Source: Vibrio inusitatus (GTDB lineage Bacteria; Pseudomonadota; Gammaproteobacteria; Enterobacterales; Vibrionaceae). Taken from it: 64,000 nt of DNA. The stretch covers positions 62,001 through 126,000 of the forward strand of contig AP024879.1 in the NCBI GenBank assembly GCA_024346935.1. The letters run 5' to 3'. Both the position numbers and the translations under genes were made by a program. Below the pieces are notes generated by a model that was not told the origin of the DNA, did no database searches, and worked only from the letters and a program-made list of their open reading frames with translations. Of the stretch, positions 61,147 through 64,000 are shown one piece after another (within the stretch, counting starts at the first letter, position 1; each line of letters opens with the position of its first letter).

Positions 61147-63291
61147 ATGTACAAAAAAACAAGTCTGGCATTAGCCATCAGTGCAGTGTGTGCATCATCA
61201 ACAGTATTTGCGGAAGAAACCTTTACCTTTGATGAGGTGGTAGTCTCGGCAACTCGAACAGAGCAGAATAAGAGCGATGTTTCTTCCTCTGTTGCAACCG
61301 TGAGTCGCGATGATCTCGATGCGGAAATGAACAGCAATCTTAAAGATACCTTGAAATATACACCGGGTGTTCAAGCTCAAGGCAGTGGTCGCTTTGGCGT
61401 GTCGGGTTTTAATATTCGAGGTATGGAAGACAGTCGCGTTAAGGTAATGGTCGATGGGGTTCAGCAACCCGTGCCGTATAACCCAGGTGCAAGCCAACAA
61501 CGTAAATATCAAAATACCATTGAGACAGATACGCTAGCAGGTATTGAAGTAAATAAAGGTCCGTCGTCAAGTCTATACGGTTCTGACGCGCTGGGCGGCG
61601 TAGTGCTTATGCGTACTAAAAATCCAGAGGATGTTTTGGTAACTGAAGGTGATGAGCATCGCTTTGGTATCAAGTCAGGGTATTCTTCGGTTAATAGTGA
61701 GTTTAAGAACACGGCGACCTGGGCAATGCGCCAAGGCAAGTGGGAAACCATTGCTATGTTTACTTATGCAGATGGTAGTGAATATCAGACACACAGTGAT
61801 GGTGCCGATATCTTAGGCCCTGATCGCGGCGCAGCCGACCCTGCTGATACAAAGCTTTACAACGGTTTAGCTAAGGTATTTTACCAAGCGAATGACAATC
61901 ATCGCTTAGGGGTGACCTTTGAATATTTCGATTACCAATATGATTCATTCTTAGCCTCTGAAGAGGGTTATGAAATCATGCCGGGCTTTGTGTATACCGA
62001 TTCTTCTGTTGAAGACCACAATAATCGAATGCGCATTGGTTTTGAGCATGAATGGGCAATGAACAGCCTAATTGCTGATGATTTGGCATGGAAAATATCG
62101 TATCAAACCACAGAGAGTGAATCGAACAACTACGACACGACTAATTGGTTCCCTATTTATACAGACCGCATTCGTAACCGTCAGCGTATTGCACAAGATG
62201 ATTCATACCAGTTTGATATGCAGTTCAATAAGCTGATCATGGCTGATGGGCATTATCATGAGCTGACTTATGGTGGTAGCTTCTTGTATAACGACTTCTC
62301 TTTGGAAAACACGGACTACTTTATTCAAAGTGGTACAGGTGCGCCGCCGAGTTCGTCTCCGGGCAGCACAGGTCTTCCTAATGCAACGGTGCAGCAATGG
62401 GGTATCTTCGTTCAGGATCAAGCTTTCTTAATGGAAGAAAAACTGGTTCTTTCTGCAGGCCTTCGCTATGACTCTTTCTCAACAGACCCGGAAACGACAG
62501 ATGGCTATGGTGTTGAGCACGAGAGCAACGACAATGATGCGGTTACTGGTCGTATTGGTGCAGTTTATCACGTCGCGAATTGGTTTAGCCCCTACGCACA
62601 AATAAGCCAAGGCTTTAAAGCACCAACGGTTTACGATCTTTACTACTCGTACAGCGAAGGCGCAATCTTCATGGGTAATCCAAACCTAGAAGCAGAAACC
62701 AGTTTGTCTTATGAGGTGGGCTTCCGTGGTACAGGTAAGATCTATCAATATGAAGTGAGTGCTTTCTATAACCAATACGATGACTTTATCACTAGCAAGG
62801 TGATTGGTAACCAAGGTGATAAAGATATTATTACCATGGTTAACATCGATGAGGCGAAAATCTACGGTGCTGAAGCTGCGGGTACCATTCTTGGTCCTCA
62901 AGGAATGTACACGATGTTAAGCATTGCTTACGCTTACGGTGAAGATGTAAATACCGGTCGTGAACTAGATTCTGTTGCACCACTGACGGGTGTTATCGGA
63001 CTTGGCTATGACAATGAGAACAAGACACTCGGTGCTCTAGTTAACTACACCATGGTTGCAAGTAAAGATAGCTGGACCGAAGTAGACAACATTGACGCTC
63101 CTTCTTATAGCGTGCTGGATGTGACAGCTTACTATCGCCCAATGCAAGACTTAACCTTGCGTGCTGGCCTGTTTAATGCCTTCGATGAAAAATATTGGCT
63201 GTACGATGATCTGAGTGGCAGCACTGAACGCACAGACTTTGATACTCAAGCCGGTCGTAACTGGGGTGTGAACGCCGAGTACTTCTTCTAA
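61147..63291 (+). CDS. TonB-dependent haem/haemoglobin receptor
   Basis: A 714-residue outer-membrane receptor. A signal peptide (MYKKTSLALAISAVCASSTVFA) is followed by the TonB box region (EETFTFDEVVVSATR), the plug domain (VSGFNIRGMEDSRVKVMVDGVQQPVPY, INKGPSSSLYGSDALGG-like segment), and a 22-strand barrel. The haem-receptor box is present as GFKAPTVYDLYYSYSEG and GNPNLEAETS, like the FRAP/NPNL motif of HutA, HutR and HemR. The barrel closes with NWGVNAEYFF. The open frame starts at a TTG (61135); the ATG at 61147 starts the signal peptide. Which vibrio name (HutA or HutR) applies cannot be told here. Confidence 0.9.
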   Translation: MYKKTSLALAISAVCASSTVFAEETFTFDEVVVSATRTEQNKSDVSSSVATVSRDDLDAEMNSNLKDTLKYTPGVQAQGSGRFGVSGFNIRGMEDSRVKVMVDGVQQPVPYNPGASQQRKYQNTIETDTLAGIEVNKGPSSSLYGSDALGGVVLMRTKNPEDVLVTEGDEHRFGIKSGYSSVNSEFKNTATWAMRQGKWETIAMFTYADGSEYQTHSDGADILGPDRGAADPADTKLYNGLAKVFYQANDNHRLGVTFEYFDYQYDSFLASEEGYEIMPGFVYTDSSVEDHNNRMRIGFEHEWAMNSLIADDLAWKISYQTTESESNNYDTTNWFPIYTDRIRNRQRIAQDDSYQFDMQFNKLIMADGHYHELTYGGSFLYNDFSLENTDYFIQSGTGAPPSSSPGSTGLPNATVQQWGIFVQDQAFLMEEKLVLSAGLRYDSFSTDPETTDGYGVEHESNDNDAVTGRIGAVYHVANWFSPYAQISQGFKAPTVYDLYYSYSEGAIFMGNPNLEAETSLSYEVGFRGTGKIYQYEVSAFYNQYDDFITSKVIGNQGDKDIITMVNIDEAKIYGAEAAGTILGPQGMYTMLSIAYAYGEDVNTGRELDSVAPLTGVIGLGYDNENKTLGALVNYTMVASKDSWTEVDNIDAPSYSVLDVTAYYRPMQDLTLRAGLFNAFDEKYWLYDDLSGSTERTDFDTQAGRNWGVNAEYFF

Positions 63292-63307
63292 TCACGCTCC
63301 AATCGAT

Positions 63308-63345
63308 AGCCGAGTGCCATTAGGTGCTCGGCTTGTTGTGTTTTA
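63308..63345 (+). terminator. Rho-independent terminator of the receptor gene
   Basis: AGCCGAGTGCC and GGTGCTCGGCT pair around ATTA, followed by TGTTGTGTTTT. Confidence 0.85.
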
Positions 63346-63437
63346 AATAATCCAAAACACAATAATTAATCAATAGTTAAACAACATTTCAATTCAAAGC
63401 GTACAATTAAAATTAAGGCTTATAGAAAGGATTTTGT

Positions 63438-64000
63438 GTGACCGAACAACAAGCTGGCGAGATGCCAAAGCTCAATAAACAGTGGTTATATCAACAGGCA
63501 ATGAAGCATAAAAAGATGCTTATCTACGCCAATTTCATCGCATTTGTTGCAACCCTGATGAGCGTACCAATCCCTTTGCTTTTGCCTCTCATGGTAGATG
63601 AAGTCTTACTTGATAAACCTGCCAAGGGTTTGGCATTTCTTAATTCATTCTTGCCTTCGGGGTTACAAACTGCCACCGGTTATATTGTCACTGTTCTCAT
63701 TCTGATCATCGTGATGCGAATAGGAAGTCAAGCACTAAATATTTTACAAACCCGACAGTTTACTTTGATCTCTAAGCAATTGACCTGTCAATTGCGTCAA
63801 TGGATCCTTGATAAGCTAGGCCGGGTTTCCATGCAGCAATATGAGGAGAAGGGCAGTGGGGGGCTGACGTCTCATTTAGTGACAGATATAGAGACCATTG
63901 ATAAGTTCATTGGTAATACGCTGAGTCGTTTTGTGATTAGTGTGCTCACTGTCATTGGTACAGGAGGCATTCTACTTTGGCTCAACTGGCAATTGGGTTT
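63438..64000 (+). CDS. ABC exporter, transmembrane part, cut by the window end
   Basis: The frame starts at a GTG (63438) with AGAAAGG seven bases upstream and stays open to the last base, giving the first 187 or so residues. Hydrophobic segments IAFVATLMSVPIPLLLPLMVDEVLL and YIVTVLILIIVMRIGSQALNIL, then the amphipathic loop RQFTLISKQLTCQLRQWILDKLGRVSMQQYEEKGSGGLTSHLVTDIETIDKFIG, match the MsbA/HlyB-type ABC exporter fold (EXporter coupling region E-x-GS-x-G). The nucleotide-binding domain lies beyond the window. The substrate is unknown; lying next to the haem locus is suggestive but not proof of a haem role. Confidence 0.85.
   Translation, partial: MTEQQAGEMPKLNKQWLYQQAMKHKKMLIYANFIAFVATLMSVPIPLLLPLMVDEVLLDKPAKGLAFLNSFLPSGLQTATGYIVTVLILIIVMRIGSQALNILQTRQFTLISKQLTCQLRQWILDKLGRVSMQQYEEKGSGGLTSHLVTDIETIDKFIGNTLSRFVISVLTVIGTGGILLWLNWQLG

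Overview
The window is a piece of a Vibrio or close Vibrionaceae genome. The evidence is a LuxP/LuxQ autoinducer-2 receptor pair, a complete haem-uptake locus of the V. cholerae layout (tonB1-exbB1-exbD1-hutBCD facing hutWXZ), a DctB/DctD-controlled TRAP dicarboxylate system, and a yccS/yccT/helD/mgsA neighbourhood of gammaproteobacterial type. In V. cholerae, hut, luxPQ, lldD/dld and malS lie on the small chromosome, so chromosome II is a reasonable inference. No tRNA, rRNA, CRISPR array, transposase or phage gene was seen.

Layout. 0-5.8 kb: end of a purine permease, a YHS protein, a DUF1971 cupin, a small unreported-looking ORF, a Fur-boxed siderophore-interacting protein and a periplasmic alpha-amylase. 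5.84-6.78 kb: a gene-free tandem array of about 160-bp units, each with two hairpins. 6.9-13.4 kb: aldo-keto reductase, a lipoprotein and an RND efflux pair. 13.5-17.5 kb: D- and L-lactate dehydrogenases. 18-25 kb: an FAD oxidoreductase, a RIO kinase, two LysR regulators, and an MFS exporter followed by an McbG/Qnr-like pentapeptide-repeat protein. 25.3-31.6 kb: dctPQM behind a consensus sigma-54 promoter, convergent with dctBD. 32.3-37.8 kb: yceH, a GIY-YIG protein, luxP, luxQ and an unrecognised zinc-ribbon protein, tightly packed on one strand with overlapping or near-abutting ends. 37.8-46.4 kb: SDR, EmrAB-like pump, glpD, yccT and yccS. 46.6-53.7 kb: helD, several small proteins, mgsA, queC, a VOC protein, an HTH protein and an SBF-type transporter. 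53.8-63.3 kb: the haem locus with its TonB-dependent receptor, then the start of an ABC exporter.

The genes mostly serve nutrient capture (haem, ferric siderophores, C4-dicarboxylates, lactate, glycerol-3-phosphate, maltodextrins), drug export, and AI-2 quorum sensing. The observations most worth following are the 160-bp array, the zinc-ribbon gene translationally coupled to luxQ, and the MFS/pentapeptide pair that looks like a self-protection cassette. Functional calls rest on reading motifs by eye; no database search was run.
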